Part shown: piece by piece, positions 6,652 to 15,800 of the stretch
Layout: every line of letters begins with the position of its first letter
Numbering within the stretch: position 1 is the first letter of the stretch
Source: a virus
Virus record (IMG/VR): IMGVR_UViG_3300027728_000079
Span: 1 to 26,001 of that record
Strand: one strand, 5' to 3'
Length of the DNA: 26,001 nucleotides
Made by a program: the position numbers and the translations under genes
Notes under the pieces: model-generated
The model's input: only the letters and a program-made list of their open reading frames with translations
What the model was told of the DNA's origin: nothing
Databases searched by the model: none

Positions 6652-8705
6652 TGCCTATTCAATTTTTCATTAACGGACAAGAGTATGAAGACCCATTAAA
6701 TTGGAGGGATTTTACTATTAAGTTACAGCTTGATAAGCAAATTAATGCTGTTGTTACAACTTATGATATTGATTTAGAAATGGGAGGCGATGCTTACCAA
6801 TACTTAACAAATATAAGAGTTAATGGGAGTTATTGTGAGCCAATTCCAGTGCTTATAAAGTACAGTTGTAATGGAATAGGCTACATAAATTTGGTTGAAG
6901 GGAATATTTTTATTACCGAATGCAAATTTAATTTAAGTCGGTGTACAGTTGCAACACGGGTATTTGATAAGACTTTTTCAAGTTACATTAACACAAATAA
7001 GAACGTAAAATACATTTCAGACGCGCTATTTACAAAGGACTTAGTGCCAATGATTGCCCCACCAATAAGTATTGTTGAAATGTTTATTCCGCGTAACGGT
7101 GCAACTTCTGCTAATATTATTTTTGGAATAAAAGTATTTGATTATTTTACAAAAATTATTGAGTTTATTTCTAATGGAACAGTAAATTTTGTTTCAAATT
7201 TTTTTCAGAATGATGCAATTGGAAAAGAACACATAATTACCTCTGGACTTGCTTTGCGCAATAACGTTTCAACACCTTTCACATCTTCATTTGCTGATAT
7301 GTTTGAGGTGTTTAGAAGTAAGTATAATTTAGGGATGGCTTTTTCTACAATCAACGGACAACCAACATTGCAAATTGAAAAAGTATCTGACTTGAATCAA
7401 GACCAGCTCTCAACAATTATAAATGAAGTTGACCCTGTATTTTTAAATTATGAGATACCTCAACTTTTTAACAGAATTGCACTTGGCAATAGAAGTATTT
7501 TAGAACAATTCCAATCAAGCAATCCAAATGTCTATTTACAATTTCCTCAGTCAAGGTTTAGAGGATTTAGAGAAGAATCATTTTTTTTTGTTGGCCAATG
7601 TAACATTGATAATGCTTACGATGCCTTTAACGAAACTGAAGTTATTGTTTGCCCAAATGTTATTGAAGATACATTTATAAACAATAACACTTCTTACGAC
7701 CTTAATCCAATTATAATTCAGACCGAAGATATTGACACGGCTCCAAAAGCAAAAAGAACAGACCCTTATTTTATAAATCAAACTGTTTATAATGGTGGCT
7801 TAACAAATGCAATATCTTCATTAAATGCAATTGGAGGTGTTCCAAATAGTGTGATTTCAACCAATGATGGTTATCCTGATACGGACTTGGAATTTTTCAC
7901 AGACATGAACGTTCCGCCGCCGTTTAACACGCCTTGCAGTGAATCAGACCCACCTGTGGATGCTTTTCCTATGCTTATGCCTGCTGGAGTTGGATTAATT
8001 GAGTTTGGTAACGATGCTTTTTACACGGAAATTACAGGGCAAAATATACCATTTGGCGATGTTGTAACTGATGTTGGATTAAACTATGACCCAATATTGT
8101 TTAGATGGAAGGCTCCAGATGTTTGTAATATTGTTTTTAGGGTAAGATTGAACGTTTTAAAAGACCCTTGTGCAATTGCTTTTCAAATAATTGTAATAAA
8201 AATTTGTTTAAGAATTTACGATGCTGGAGGTAATATTGTTTTTACCATAATTGGAGATCCTGTATTTTACACACCATTATTAGCTCCTTTGAACTTTCAG
8301 CTAGAACAATTTTTCCCTTTAGTACCTTTAGAGGGTGGTTTTTCAGTAGGAGTTGATGTATTGGCAAATAAAGCATTCGATGATGATGCGGCTTTGTATT
8401 TTCAACCTACAATTGATGATTTTGGGGTAGAATTTTTTAGCGACTTTACATCTGCAATTTATATTGCAGTATCTCCAAATGATTTACCTTTGTACGACCC
8501 TGCAACTAGAAAAACACTTTCTTATGGATTTGAACAGCCTATTTCTTTTGAGCAGGTGCAACTATTAATCAATAACCCTTCAAAAAGAGTAGATTTCACC
8601 TATGGATTCATTCAACTTATTAAAGGCTCTGGCTATATCGACACGGTACAAATTAATAACCTCGATAGCTTTGAAACTAATTTTAAACTTCTTACTAATC
8701 AGTAA
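6651..8705 (+). CDS. Distal tail / baseplate hub-like structural protein
   Basis: This 684-aa protein starts at the ATG overlapping the tape-measure stop (TAATG). It is beta-rich throughout and has no signal peptide. The start (PIQFFINGQEYEDPLNW) looks like an N-terminal beta domain of a baseplate protein. Its place directly after the tape measure gene is where distal tail and hub (Dit/Tal) genes lie in siphophages. The region of about residues 380-620 is rich in Asp, Pro and Phe, with many short beta strands. No enzymatic motif was seen. Family assignment is by position, not by motif. Confidence 0.7.
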   Translation: MPIQFFINGQEYEDPLNWRDFTIKLQLDKQINAVVTTYDIDLEMGGDAYQYLTNIRVNGSYCEPIPVLIKYSCNGIGYINLVEGNIFITECKFNLSRCTVATRVFDKTFSSYINTNKNVKYISDALFTKDLVPMIAPPISIVEMFIPRNGATSANIIFGIKVFDYFTKIIEFISNGTVNFVSNFFQNDAIGKEHIITSGLALRNNVSTPFTSSFADMFEVFRSKYNLGMAFSTINGQPTLQIEKVSDLNQDQLSTIINEVDPVFLNYEIPQLFNRIALGNRSILEQFQSSNPNVYLQFPQSRFRGFREESFFFVGQCNIDNAYDAFNETEVIVCPNVIEDTFINNNTSYDLNPIIIQTEDIDTAPKAKRTDPYFINQTVYNGGLTNAISSLNAIGGVPNSVISTNDGYPDTDLEFFTDMNVPPPFNTPCSESDPPVDAFPMLMPAGVGLIEFGNDAFYTEITGQNIPFGDVVTDVGLNYDPILFRWKAPDVCNIVFRVRLNVLKDPCAIAFQIIVIKICLRIYDAGGNIVFTIIGDPVFYTPLLAPLNFQLEQFFPLVPLEGGFSVGVDVLANKAFDDDAALYFQPTIDDFGVEFFSDFTSAIYIAVSPNDLPLYDPATRKTLSYGFEQPISFEQVQLLINNPSKRVDFTYGFIQLIKGSGYIDTVQINNLDSFETNFKLLTNQ

Positions 8706-8709
8706 CGCA

Positions 8710-10356
8710 ATGGCATTCACTCCAATAAAAAATCAGCCTTTCATTTTTAATCAAGTTATACCTTGTTATGTTGACCAGCAGCCATACAAGTATGAAGTCT
8801 TAAACAATGATACTAATCAAATTAGTTTTGAGTTAACACCATGCGAAGGGGTAGAGCCAAACTTATTTAATACAATTTCTGCGGGTGAAGGATGGACAGT
8901 TGATGACCAAATTTACACTTCATCAGGTGGTACGGGAACAATAACTTTAACATTTGATGCTAACCTAAACAGTGAATTACTTTGGAAGGTAACATTTAAG
9001 GTTGAGGAATTAACCGCAGGAAGTTTATTATTCAGCGTAAGTGGTTGGGGTTCTTACACAATTACAAGTAATGGGATATTTGAGTTTTATATTACCACGG
9101 CAACAAGCACAACAAACATAAATATCACATCGCAAGGTTTTGTAGGTAACATTTTACTTGAAAACTCTGGTACAATTAACCCATTGATTCAGCCCGTTAA
9201 TACCTCAAACCTTGTTCATTTATTGGATAATGAAGATAATATTATTGACACTATTCCAACTACCATTTACGGCAACCTTGCACTTTATAATATTAATTGG
9301 AACGATTATGCAGCAGGATGCTACAAACTTGCTTACATTGATGGATGCACAGACTTTGCAGGAAGGTTTACGGGGATTTGTAATGGGATTCCAACAGATG
9401 ACTTAACGTGTTGGACAAATAATGGCATTGGCGGTTGGAGCGAGGACGATTCTTTCTTTTTTGAAGCTGATGGAGAAACGGGGGTTGCTGTGCTTTCAAA
9501 CGGTACAATTTTAGAAGCTGGCTACACTTACCAAGTGTCATTTGATTTATTTTCTATGAGCGGTGCGCAGTTTTATGTTACTTATTTAAGAGAAGATGAG
9601 ACGGTTCAAATTTTAGATGGTCCATATTCAACGGCTGATTTGGGTGACCATTCATTTACATTTACACCTACTCAAAATGGCGTAATTCAATTACAATTTG
9701 TTGCACCTTCTACAAGTTCTGAAGGTAAGATTAAAGATGTAGTTGTTGCCTTAACAGGACCATTCGATTATGATGGAATTACCCCTTGCATTTGTATTGG
9801 AGGAGCGACTTGTAGCACATTAGAATTTAGCGGGTGTTTTGCTGACACGTTTGTTATGGAAGGGGTGATACTTGACAATCATTATCAACCGTCATTGAGA
9901 TTAAATGCTTTGAATGGTTATCCGATTGCACGTTTATTTAAAAAGCAATACCTAACCGAGCAAATAAAATACAGAAGTTCATTAGGTAAGAATCAACTTA
10001 ACTTTTTTGATGTTCAAAACACTTACATTTTAAGAATTGAGCAGCAGCCAGAATTTATATTTGATTTCATTTTTAAGACTTGGGCAGGATTTGATAATAT
10101 GCTTATTAACGGCTTGCCTTACCGTTTAAACTCTGACCAATTCCCAGTAATTGAATGGAGCGATAAAACAGGACTTGGAAGCGTAGATATTGAAGTCTTG
10201 CCGTTCCAAGAGCGCACAAGAAAAGTTTTATGCGGATTTAGAAATCAACTTTGTGAACCTTTAACACCTACCAATTTAAGCGGAATGCTTTATGAGGATG
10301 GAGTAGGTAGATTGCTCGAAGATGGTGAAGGTATGGTTTATAATTTGGGGGAATAG
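8710..10356 (+). CDS. Distal tail protein with two jelly-roll (carbohydrate-binding-like) modules
   Basis: This 548-aa protein starts at the ATG at 8710, four bases after the preceding stop. Two segments, about residues 50-160 and 235-365, look like CBM4/9-type jelly rolls, with the pattern 'GW...D......GG.G...L......L..G..Y.V.F.....' and a closing aromatic strand. The second reads GGWSEDDSFFFEADGETG onward. A conserved C-terminal part (about 385-548) lacks these repeats and probably anchors the protein to the tail tip. The two modules suggest binding to surface polysaccharide. Whether they bind sugar is inferred, since lectin-like jelly rolls also act as structural domains in tails. Confidence 0.7.
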   Translation: MAFTPIKNQPFIFNQVIPCYVDQQPYKYEVLNNDTNQISFELTPCEGVEPNLFNTISAGEGWTVDDQIYTSSGGTGTITLTFDANLNSELLWKVTFKVEELTAGSLLFSVSGWGSYTITSNGIFEFYITTATSTTNINITSQGFVGNILLENSGTINPLIQPVNTSNLVHLLDNEDNIIDTIPTTIYGNLALYNINWNDYAAGCYKLAYIDGCTDFAGRFTGICNGIPTDDLTCWTNNGIGGWSEDDSFFFEADGETGVAVLSNGTILEAGYTYQVSFDLFSMSGAQFYVTYLREDETVQILDGPYSTADLGDHSFTFTPTQNGVIQLQFVAPSTSSEGKIKDVVVALTGPFDYDGITPCICIGGATCSTLEFSGCFADTFVMEGVILDNHYQPSLRLNALNGYPIARLFKKQYLTEQIKYRSSLGKNQLNFFDVQNTYILRIEQQPEFIFDFIFKTWAGFDNMLINGLPYRLNSDQFPVIEWSDKTGLGSVDIEVLPFQERTRKVLCGFRNQLCEPLTPTNLSGMLYEDGVGRLLEDGEGMVYNLGE

Positions 10357-10396
10357 TTTACAATAAACAAACAACGCTCGCTTAAAAAACGTGCGC

Positions 10397-10429
10397 TTGC
10401 TATTGTATAATTATTTTTCCTTATATTTG
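10397..10429 (+). promoter_or_regulatory. Promoter for the 10500 gene, with a 70-nt leader
   Basis: TTG at 10397-10399 is 22 bp from TATATTTG at 10422-10429. The ATG is about 70 bases downstream. A weak 7-bp inverted repeat upstream (10359-10365/10401-10407) may end the preceding tail operon. The start of the leader resembles that of the major capsid gene (both share a GTGCC-A--TC pattern and a later A run). Confidence 0.6.
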
Positions 10430-10499
10430 CCCGTCCGATATTTAGTGCCGATTCTTCACAGCAAAAAAGAGAAGTTCAAAATTTTAATATTTTTTTAAA

Positions 10500-11048
10500 A
10501 TGGGAAATTGCGTAAGCTATTGCTCTTCTGAATTATTAGAACATGAATTAATTAATTGTGAAGCATACGTTGAAGGCGCATCTTCTGAAATTGTAATCGG
10601 TTCATGTTCTTCGGATTTAATTGACCCTTCAGATGGGACGGCAGTGTTAGCAGAAATTGCGGCAGGTCGTGCAAGATTGATAAAAAATGTACGTGTTGAC
10701 ATTCCGCTTCCAAGCGCAGTGTTAGCAGATTCGCCTGTTGGCGGAGGCGCACAGATTCCTACAACTTATGACCGTACAATTAATTTATTTGATGCAAATG
10801 TTACCACCGAAAACGTTGACTTTTACAATCAGGTAAAAAATGATCGTATTGGATATATAATTGTAAAAGAATTTGGTGCAAATCGTGTAACATTTATTTC
10901 TCCTACAAATGGATTAGGAATTAAATTTAGCGGTGGTCGTATTATTCCTGCAACAAAGACTGAATTCCAAAGATTCGAGTTGATTGGTGCTTGGAGTGAA
11001 AAAGACGATGCGGGAATTTTTCCAACACCTGCGGGAGTATTTAGTTAG
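10500..11048 (+). CDS. Structural protein, possibly the major tail tube protein
   Basis: This 182-aa protein is beta-rich, with a Cys-rich N-terminus (CVSYC, Cys residues also near 19 and 35) and no membrane segment. It has its own promoter, a 70-nt leader and a terminator right after its stop, so it is set up for high independent expression, as expected for a protein needed in many copies. Size and lack of enzyme motifs fit a tail tube or a head decoration protein. Neither is shown by a recognisable motif, so the call is tentative. Confidence 0.5.
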   Translation: MGNCVSYCSSELLEHELINCEAYVEGASSEIVIGSCSSDLIDPSDGTAVLAEIAAGRARLIKNVRVDIPLPSAVLADSPVGGGAQIPTTYDRTINLFDANVTTENVDFYNQVKNDRIGYIIVKEFGANRVTFISPTNGLGIKFSGGRIIPATKTEFQRFELIGAWSEKDDAGIFPTPAGVFS

Positions 11049-11052
11049 TATT

Positions 11053-11080
11053 GGGGGTGTTGAACCCCCTCTTTATTTTT
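11053..11080 (+). terminator. Rho-independent terminator
   Basis: GGGGGT (11053-11058) and ACCCCC (11064-11069) form a 6-bp GC-rich stem with a five-base loop, followed by TCTTTATTTTT. It lies five bases after the stop of the 182-aa gene. The same arm sequences recur in the hairpin at 18043-18078. Confidence 0.8.
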
Positions 11081-11102
11081 ATTGCCGCGAATTATTTTTA
11101 TT

Positions 11103-11993
11103 ATGACTACATCAATTATCTTAATGGCATTTGGGAAAAACGGCTACTACTTTGCGGCCTATAACCTTGCATTTTCCATTAAAGAACAAGGTTGTATAAC
11201 CCCAATACATTTGATTACCGATTCTTATGAGAAATTGGCTAAGAATATTGGTGAGCGCATTAATGTTTTTGATTTGATTGTTGAAATTGAACCGCAACAC
11301 TTCAAAGTTGGTGAACCAGCATTTGCAAAATTAAACTTACATCATTACATTACAACTGACCGCGCGCTCTATTTAGATGTTGACGCGGTTGCAGTTAAAG
11401 ACATTTCTCCTTTAATTAAATTGTTAGAGGACGCAAACAAGCCGTATATTTCGCATACAGTAGGGTATCACACAATTGATAAAGGTAACGATATTCCATC
11501 AATGCAATGGGCTTGGGCTAATGACATTTGGAATCAATATGCGCTTCCAACAGATGCTGTGCTTCCCGCAATAAACTCTTCGCTTGTATTTATCAACAGA
11601 GTTGGAGCAGAACCAATCTATAAAAAAGCATTGGAATTATACGCAAATCCAATACCTGTTAAAAAATTACGCATGCCGTGGGGAGGTTCTCAGCCTGATG
11701 AACTATACATGAACATTGCCTTGTCGATTTGTAATATTGACCCATCACTTGACGGCAAAGGAAACGATGATAAGACGGGAGTAATTCATTTTGCAATGAA
11801 GCGCACGTTAACCACGGTTGAGGTAAGAGAACGTTTTTATTTACAATCATATTACGGCGGCCTTGGATTTACCAATTCATTTTACACAAATTGGTGCGAT
11901 AAGATATTGCGTGATTTACACGCAGCAAAAGGATTAAGACACGATTTTACAATGAATCATATTTTAAAAGATAAACACGCAAATAAGAAATAA
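11103..11993 (+). CDS. Glycosyltransferase, GT-A fold (GT8-like)
   Basis: This 296-aa protein starts at the ATG at 11103. A first beta-alpha unit (SIILMAFGKNGYYFAAYNLA, residues 4-23) is followed by the metal- and nucleotide-sugar-binding DxD motif in LYLDVDAVAV (Asp92, Asp94), preceded by AKLNLHHYITTDR, as in GT8 enzymes, where the conserved Lys and Asp lead into the DxD strand. Such enzymes transfer a sugar from a nucleotide sugar. The acceptor is unknown: it could be a virion protein, phage DNA or a host glycan. The gene sits between structural genes and next to a methyltransferase, suggesting a small modification cassette expressed with the virion. Confidence 0.8.
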   Translation: MTTSIILMAFGKNGYYFAAYNLAFSIKEQGCITPIHLITDSYEKLAKNIGERINVFDLIVEIEPQHFKVGEPAFAKLNLHHYITTDRALYLDVDAVAVKDISPLIKLLEDANKPYISHTVGYHTIDKGNDIPSMQWAWANDIWNQYALPTDAVLPAINSSLVFINRVGAEPIYKKALELYANPIPVKKLRMPWGGSQPDELYMNIALSICNIDPSLDGKGNDDKTGVIHFAMKRTLTTVEVRERFYLQSYYGGLGFTNSFYTNWCDKILRDLHAAKGLRHDFTMNHILKDKHANKK

Positions 11994-12001
11994 AATAACG
12001 A

Positions 12002-12559
12002 ATGGAACTAAGCAGCGAACAGGTTAAGGCAATGGCAAAAGAAGTTGAGGGGGGCGAGCGTCACTTATGGAATAGCGAACCTGAAGTATGTGATTTTATT
12101 GGTAGCCTTGTTGCTATGATTAAGCCTAATCGTGCGCTTGAAATTGGTGTTTTTCAAGGTGAAACAAGTGTAAAAATCATTGAAAATATGCCGAAAGATT
12201 CATATTTTGCAGGCGTTGACATTGAAGATTTTCGCACTCATAATTGGGCGGGCACTCAACATAGAGGTAGTGCATTTGATTTTATAAAAGGTAGTTCATC
12301 CGATTCCTCCACCTACAAAGGATTTAGCGATAAATTTGATTTTATATTTGTAGACTCAATGCACCATTGGCAGCACATTTTACCTGAATGGAAGATTGTT
12401 GAAAAGTGGCTTGCACAAGGCGGTGTAATTGTATACCATGACACTCATCATATTGAAGACGTTGCAAGGTTAATGGAATATATTGAAAATTACGGATACA
12501 ACATAATTAAACTACAAACACCCTATAATAGAGGATTAACTTTAATAACAAAAGCATGA
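12002..12559 (+). CDS. Class I SAM-dependent methyltransferase
   Basis: This 185-aa protein has a Rossmann-type methyltransferase core. Motif I is ALEIGVFQGETS (residues 45-56). The acidic residue after the second strand is Asp73 in GVDIED. FDFIFVDSMHHW (112-123) and GGVIVYHDTHH (140-150) supply strand 4 and 5 residues typical of the methyltransferase_24 group. That group methylates small molecules or sugars, among other substrates; the target here is unknown. It follows the glycosyltransferase by eight bases, and its stop overlaps the start of the next small gene as ATGA. It could modify a glycan that the transferase adds. Confidence 0.82.
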   Translation: MELSSEQVKAMAKEVEGGERHLWNSEPEVCDFIGSLVAMIKPNRALEIGVFQGETSVKIIENMPKDSYFAGVDIEDFRTHNWAGTQHRGSAFDFIKGSSSDSSTYKGFSDKFDFIFVDSMHHWQHILPEWKIVEKWLAQGGVIVYHDTHHIEDVARLMEYIENYGYNIIKLQTPYNRGLTLITKA

Positions 12560-12690
12560 AAAATAAACCAAATTACAAAAAGCCAAGCCACAGATTATTT
12601 TACAACTGTGGCGGCAAAAAAGGCGGCTGCAATTGGGCTGGTGCTACTGAAAGCAAGACGCAAATAAAAGTAATTGCTAAATTAAAGTAA
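12556..12690 (+). CDS. 44-aa Lys/Cys-rich small protein
   Basis: This short ORF starts at an ATG overlapping the methyltransferase stop (ATGA) and ends two bases before the portal start. It encodes 44 residues, with 11 Lys and a central segment FYNCGGKKGGCNWAG (residues 15-29, Cys18 and Cys25). The tight packing between two genes and the translational overlap argue that it is real. No family is recognised. The basic charge suggests contact with nucleic acid or a phosphate-rich partner, but this is speculation. Confidence 0.6.
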   Translation: MKNKPNYKKPSHRLFYNCGGKKGGCNWAGATESKTQIKVIAKLK

Positions 12691-12691
12691 A

Positions 12692-14578
12692 ATGCTAACA
12701 ACAGAGGAAATAACAGCCATAGTTGACCGCTATGTTGAGCATACAAAAGATTGGGCGCAGGCGCAAGCACAAAAGCAGTACGGCGGTATGATTAAATCCC
12801 TTAATGCTTTGTTCCCGTCAAGCGATGCAGTTAATACTAACACCATTCCTAATCAATTACCTGAGTATTGGGTTGGTTACAATTATGTAGTTCAGCAAAT
12901 GCAATCAATTGAGCCGCATACAACACGCGCGTTATTTCCCGAAAGACTTTTTAATTTACGCACTCCAAATCAAACTACTGAAGAATTAGAATACATAAAA
13001 CAAACTTTTAAAAGTGTTACACTACCAGTTTGGCAAGATTTTATAAGCACATTATCACGAGGGGCGAACCGTTCAAATTACTCATTAAGATTTGAAGGTG
13101 ATGAAGCAAAAGTAAAAGACTTTGAAGATTATTTAGAGTATTACTTACCAATTTACAATTCATTTTATAATTGGATACTGCAATACGAAATCCCACTTGC
13201 TCAAAAAGATGCAAACGGATATATTGCCGTAATGCCTTACGAAATACCTACAACAACAAATGAGGCGGGCGATATTGTGATGTCTGATGAAATGGTAAAG
13301 CCATTACCTTATTATTTTTCATGTAAAAACACTATTGGAAAAGGTGAGCATTACTATTTGTTTTTATCACCAAATGAATATTCGGTAGTGCTTGAAAATG
13401 ATAAGCCTAAAAGAATAGGGCAAGTGCTTTACTTGTTTGATGACACTTACATTTACCGAATTGAACAAACGGGCAAACGTGTTGATTTTAAATTTAGTGA
13501 GCAAGTTATTTACTTTGAGCATTTATGCGGTGAAGTTCCTGTTCAACAGTTGGGAGGTGTTCCAAATTATGTGAATGACAAAGTTGTTTTTGATAGCGCA
13601 TTTAGCTTTGTTTCTGACATTTTAGATTTGGTATTACTTGACCAAAATAATTTAAACATTGCAAAGACTAAATGCATTTATCCATACCGAATAATGCTTG
13701 GTTCAATTTGTGATTTTGAAATTGACGGAGCAAAGTGTGATAATGGTTATATATTAAGCGAAACAGGAACTAAAAACACATGTCCAGCTTGTAAAGGGCG
13801 AGGAAGTGTACCTCGCATATCTCCTCTTGGTGAATTGCTGATAAACCCTGAAGATGTTTTTGGAAATGGAGATAAATTAACAACAGCGCCAATTCAGTAT
13901 GTCAGCCCATCCACAGAAACGGTTGAATTCTTGAAAAAAGAAATTGCGGACAATGAAATTAGAGCGCGCAAAATTGTACACTTAAACGATAGTGATGCAA
14001 AAGTTGCAGGAAATGAAAGCACAACCGCAACGGGGTCTTTAAATAAATTACGCTCAACATACGCATTTATTAAGCCTATCAACAGCCAAACATTTAAAGT
14101 TGCATTTAAGGTTTTAGATTACATTTCCATCCAAAGAACGGGAGGTGCGGTTAATGTTTACGGTACAGAGCCGACAAGTTTTGATATTAATACACCATCT
14201 GACTATTTAGATGCAATTAATGAAGCTAAATTAAGCGGAGTTGCACCTTTTATAATGTATCAACTTTATTCTGCTTACTTGATGTCAATTTCAAAGACAG
14301 ATCCGTTACAAGCATCAGCTTACGATTTATTACTTAATACAGATTTGTTACTTGGAAACACACAAGAAGAAATTGCACTTAGAATTGCAAGCGGAACTGC
14401 TGAAAAATGGATGGATATTGTGCATAATTCTGGACTTGTTTTAATTTATCAATTGCATGACGCAAATGAAAGGTTCTTTAAGTTAAGTATGGAGGAGCAA
14501 AAAACGCAATTGGTTGATTTAGCTAAAAAACTTGTTGAAACGCCTCCGACAAATATGCGCGCTGATGTTATTGTGTAG
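12692..14578 (+). CDS. Phage portal protein
   Basis: This 628-aa protein fits a portal in length, helical C-terminal part and position before a MuF-like gene. An unusual feature is a Cys cluster, Cys340, Cys349 and Cys364-x2-Cys367, in a segment ending CPACKGRGSVP (364-374) that resembles a DnaJ-type zinc ribbon inserted in the portal body. The portal forms the dodecameric DNA channel at one head vertex and docks the terminase. The call rests on length, context and general character, not on a sharp motif. The ATG at 12692 follows an A-rich tract. Confidence 0.75.
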   Translation: MLTTEEITAIVDRYVEHTKDWAQAQAQKQYGGMIKSLNALFPSSDAVNTNTIPNQLPEYWVGYNYVVQQMQSIEPHTTRALFPERLFNLRTPNQTTEELEYIKQTFKSVTLPVWQDFISTLSRGANRSNYSLRFEGDEAKVKDFEDYLEYYLPIYNSFYNWILQYEIPLAQKDANGYIAVMPYEIPTTTNEAGDIVMSDEMVKPLPYYFSCKNTIGKGEHYYLFLSPNEYSVVLENDKPKRIGQVLYLFDDTYIYRIEQTGKRVDFKFSEQVIYFEHLCGEVPVQQLGGVPNYVNDKVVFDSAFSFVSDILDLVLLDQNNLNIAKTKCIYPYRIMLGSICDFEIDGAKCDNGYILSETGTKNTCPACKGRGSVPRISPLGELLINPEDVFGNGDKLTTAPIQYVSPSTETVEFLKKEIADNEIRARKIVHLNDSDAKVAGNESTTATGSLNKLRSTYAFIKPINSQTFKVAFKVLDYISIQRTGGAVNVYGTEPTSFDINTPSDYLDAINEAKLSGVAPFIMYQLYSAYLMSISKTDPLQASAYDLLLNTDLLLGNTQEEIALRIASGTAEKWMDIVHNSGLVLIYQLHDANERFFKLSMEEQKTQLVDLAKKLVETPPTNMRADVIV

Positions 14579-14580
14579 TA

Positions 14581-15453
14581 ATGACTATTGACGAACTAAT
14601 AAAAAAAAAGATTGAAATACTGGAGAATGAGCCTGAGAAATTGGGCGAAGCTGCGGTAAAATCACAACTTTATATTTGGGAGCAAGTACAAGAGCAAATT
14701 GATAAATTTGAAACTGTTGATGGTAAAATTGTAGTTAATAACAAAAATATCCGCATACTTTACAAAGTAATTGACACGCTAAAAGAATCTATTAACAATA
14801 CCGATTTTCAAGAAGCAATGAAAGCGTTTGTTAATTCATTTGATGAGGCGACCACAATATCAGATAGGCTTGCAAAAGAAATTGAGAAAGGGTTTAAGCC
14901 GAATAAAGCACAAAAAGATTTAGTTCAATTAGCAAAAGATAACGCAGTTGCAACATTGATTGGTGAAGGATTGGCCGCAAGATTAACTCAGCCGTTTGTT
15001 GAATTGTTGGCCGCAAATGTAAGTGCAGGAAATAGCTTACTTGAAACGCGTAAACAGTTAAAAAAGTTTGTTCTTGGAACAAAAGATTCGGATGGAAGGT
15101 TACTTGCAAATGTGCGGACAAATTCAGCCACAGCTTTAGCCGTTGCGGATGCTTCATATTCAGCCGCAGTTGCCGAACAAGTTGGTGCGGTTTGGTTTAG
15201 ATATGCAGGAAGCGTTATTGACACAACAAGACCATTCTGCAAAGATCGCGCGGGTAAATATTACCACAAAAAAGAGATTGAATCATGGGCTGATGGCGAT
15301 TGGAAAGGGGAAATCGCAGGCACTACTTCGCGTACAATTTTTAGTTTTAGAGGCGGGTGGAATTGCAGACACTCAATAAATATGTTAAATATTCGAGTAG
15401 TTCCACAGTCAGTTATACAAAGAAATATTGATAATGGTAATTATAAACAATAA
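14581..15453 (+). CDS. Minor head protein, SPP1 gp7 / MuF-like
   Basis: This 290-aa protein has a helical N-terminal two-thirds and a C-terminal MuF-type domain (about residues 203-275). It shows VWFRYAGSVIDTTRPFC (204-220), a conserved basic DRAGK (222-226) and GGWNCRHS (258-265), with Cys220 and Cys262 as expected for the family. MuF-like proteins are minor capsid proteins that attach to the portal and are injected or required for head assembly. The start is two bases after the portal stop. A promoter-like TATATTTG lies just after the stop, at 15458-15465. Confidence 0.85.
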   Translation: MTIDELIKKKIEILENEPEKLGEAAVKSQLYIWEQVQEQIDKFETVDGKIVVNNKNIRILYKVIDTLKESINNTDFQEAMKAFVNSFDEATTISDRLAKEIEKGFKPNKAQKDLVQLAKDNAVATLIGEGLAARLTQPFVELLAANVSAGNSLLETRKQLKKFVLGTKDSDGRLLANVRTNSATALAVADASYSAAVAEQVGAVWFRYAGSVIDTTRPFCKDRAGKYYHKKEIESWADGDWKGEIAGTTSRTIFSFRGGWNCRHSINMLNIRVVPQSVIQRNIDNGNYKQ

Positions 15454-15457
15454 TTTG

Positions 15458-15465
15458 TATATTTG
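15458..15465 (+). promoter_or_regulatory. Possible -7 promoter element
   Basis: TATATTTG lies 41 bases before the next ATG, just after the MuF stop. No TTG occurs at the usual distance upstream, so this is a weaker candidate than the other promoters. Confidence 0.4.
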
Positions 15466-15506
15466 TATCCAATTAATGTCAAACTAAACCATAAAAACTA
15501 TGTAAA

Positions 15507-15797
15507 ATGCCAGAAAAAATGATATTATGTATCCGTTATGCGGATGGAATGCAAAGGGAATTTCCCGAACATCTTGTAAAAAAAACAGGCTATCTTTCAA
15601 GAATGGGTTGGTCTGTTTTGGAGGAGGTTGAAATGCCACCTGTAAATGAACTGAAAAAAGTAGTTGAAGAAAAACCAAAACAAACTAAAGCACGCAAAGT
15701 TGCTAGTCATGCTGCTGAAGCTATTTTGAATGAAGATGAATTTCAGCCCTTACCTGAAGATGAAGAAAACGAAACCGACAAATTAAACAATCTATAA
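15507..15797 (+). CDS. Hypothetical protein of the head region
   Basis: This 96-aa protein has a compact basic N-terminal half (MPEKMILCIRYADGMQREFPEH, then a helix) and an acidic, unstructured-looking C-terminal half (residues 70-96, rich in Glu and Asp). It is separated from the scaffold-like gene by three bases. The opposite charges of the two halves suggest an assembly or accessory head protein. The family is not recognised. Confidence 0.65.
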   Translation: MPEKMILCIRYADGMQREFPEHLVKKTGYLSRMGWSVLEEVEMPPVNELKKVVEEKPKQTKARKVASHAAEAILNEDEFQPLPEDEENETDKLNNL

Positions 15798-15800
15798 ACC

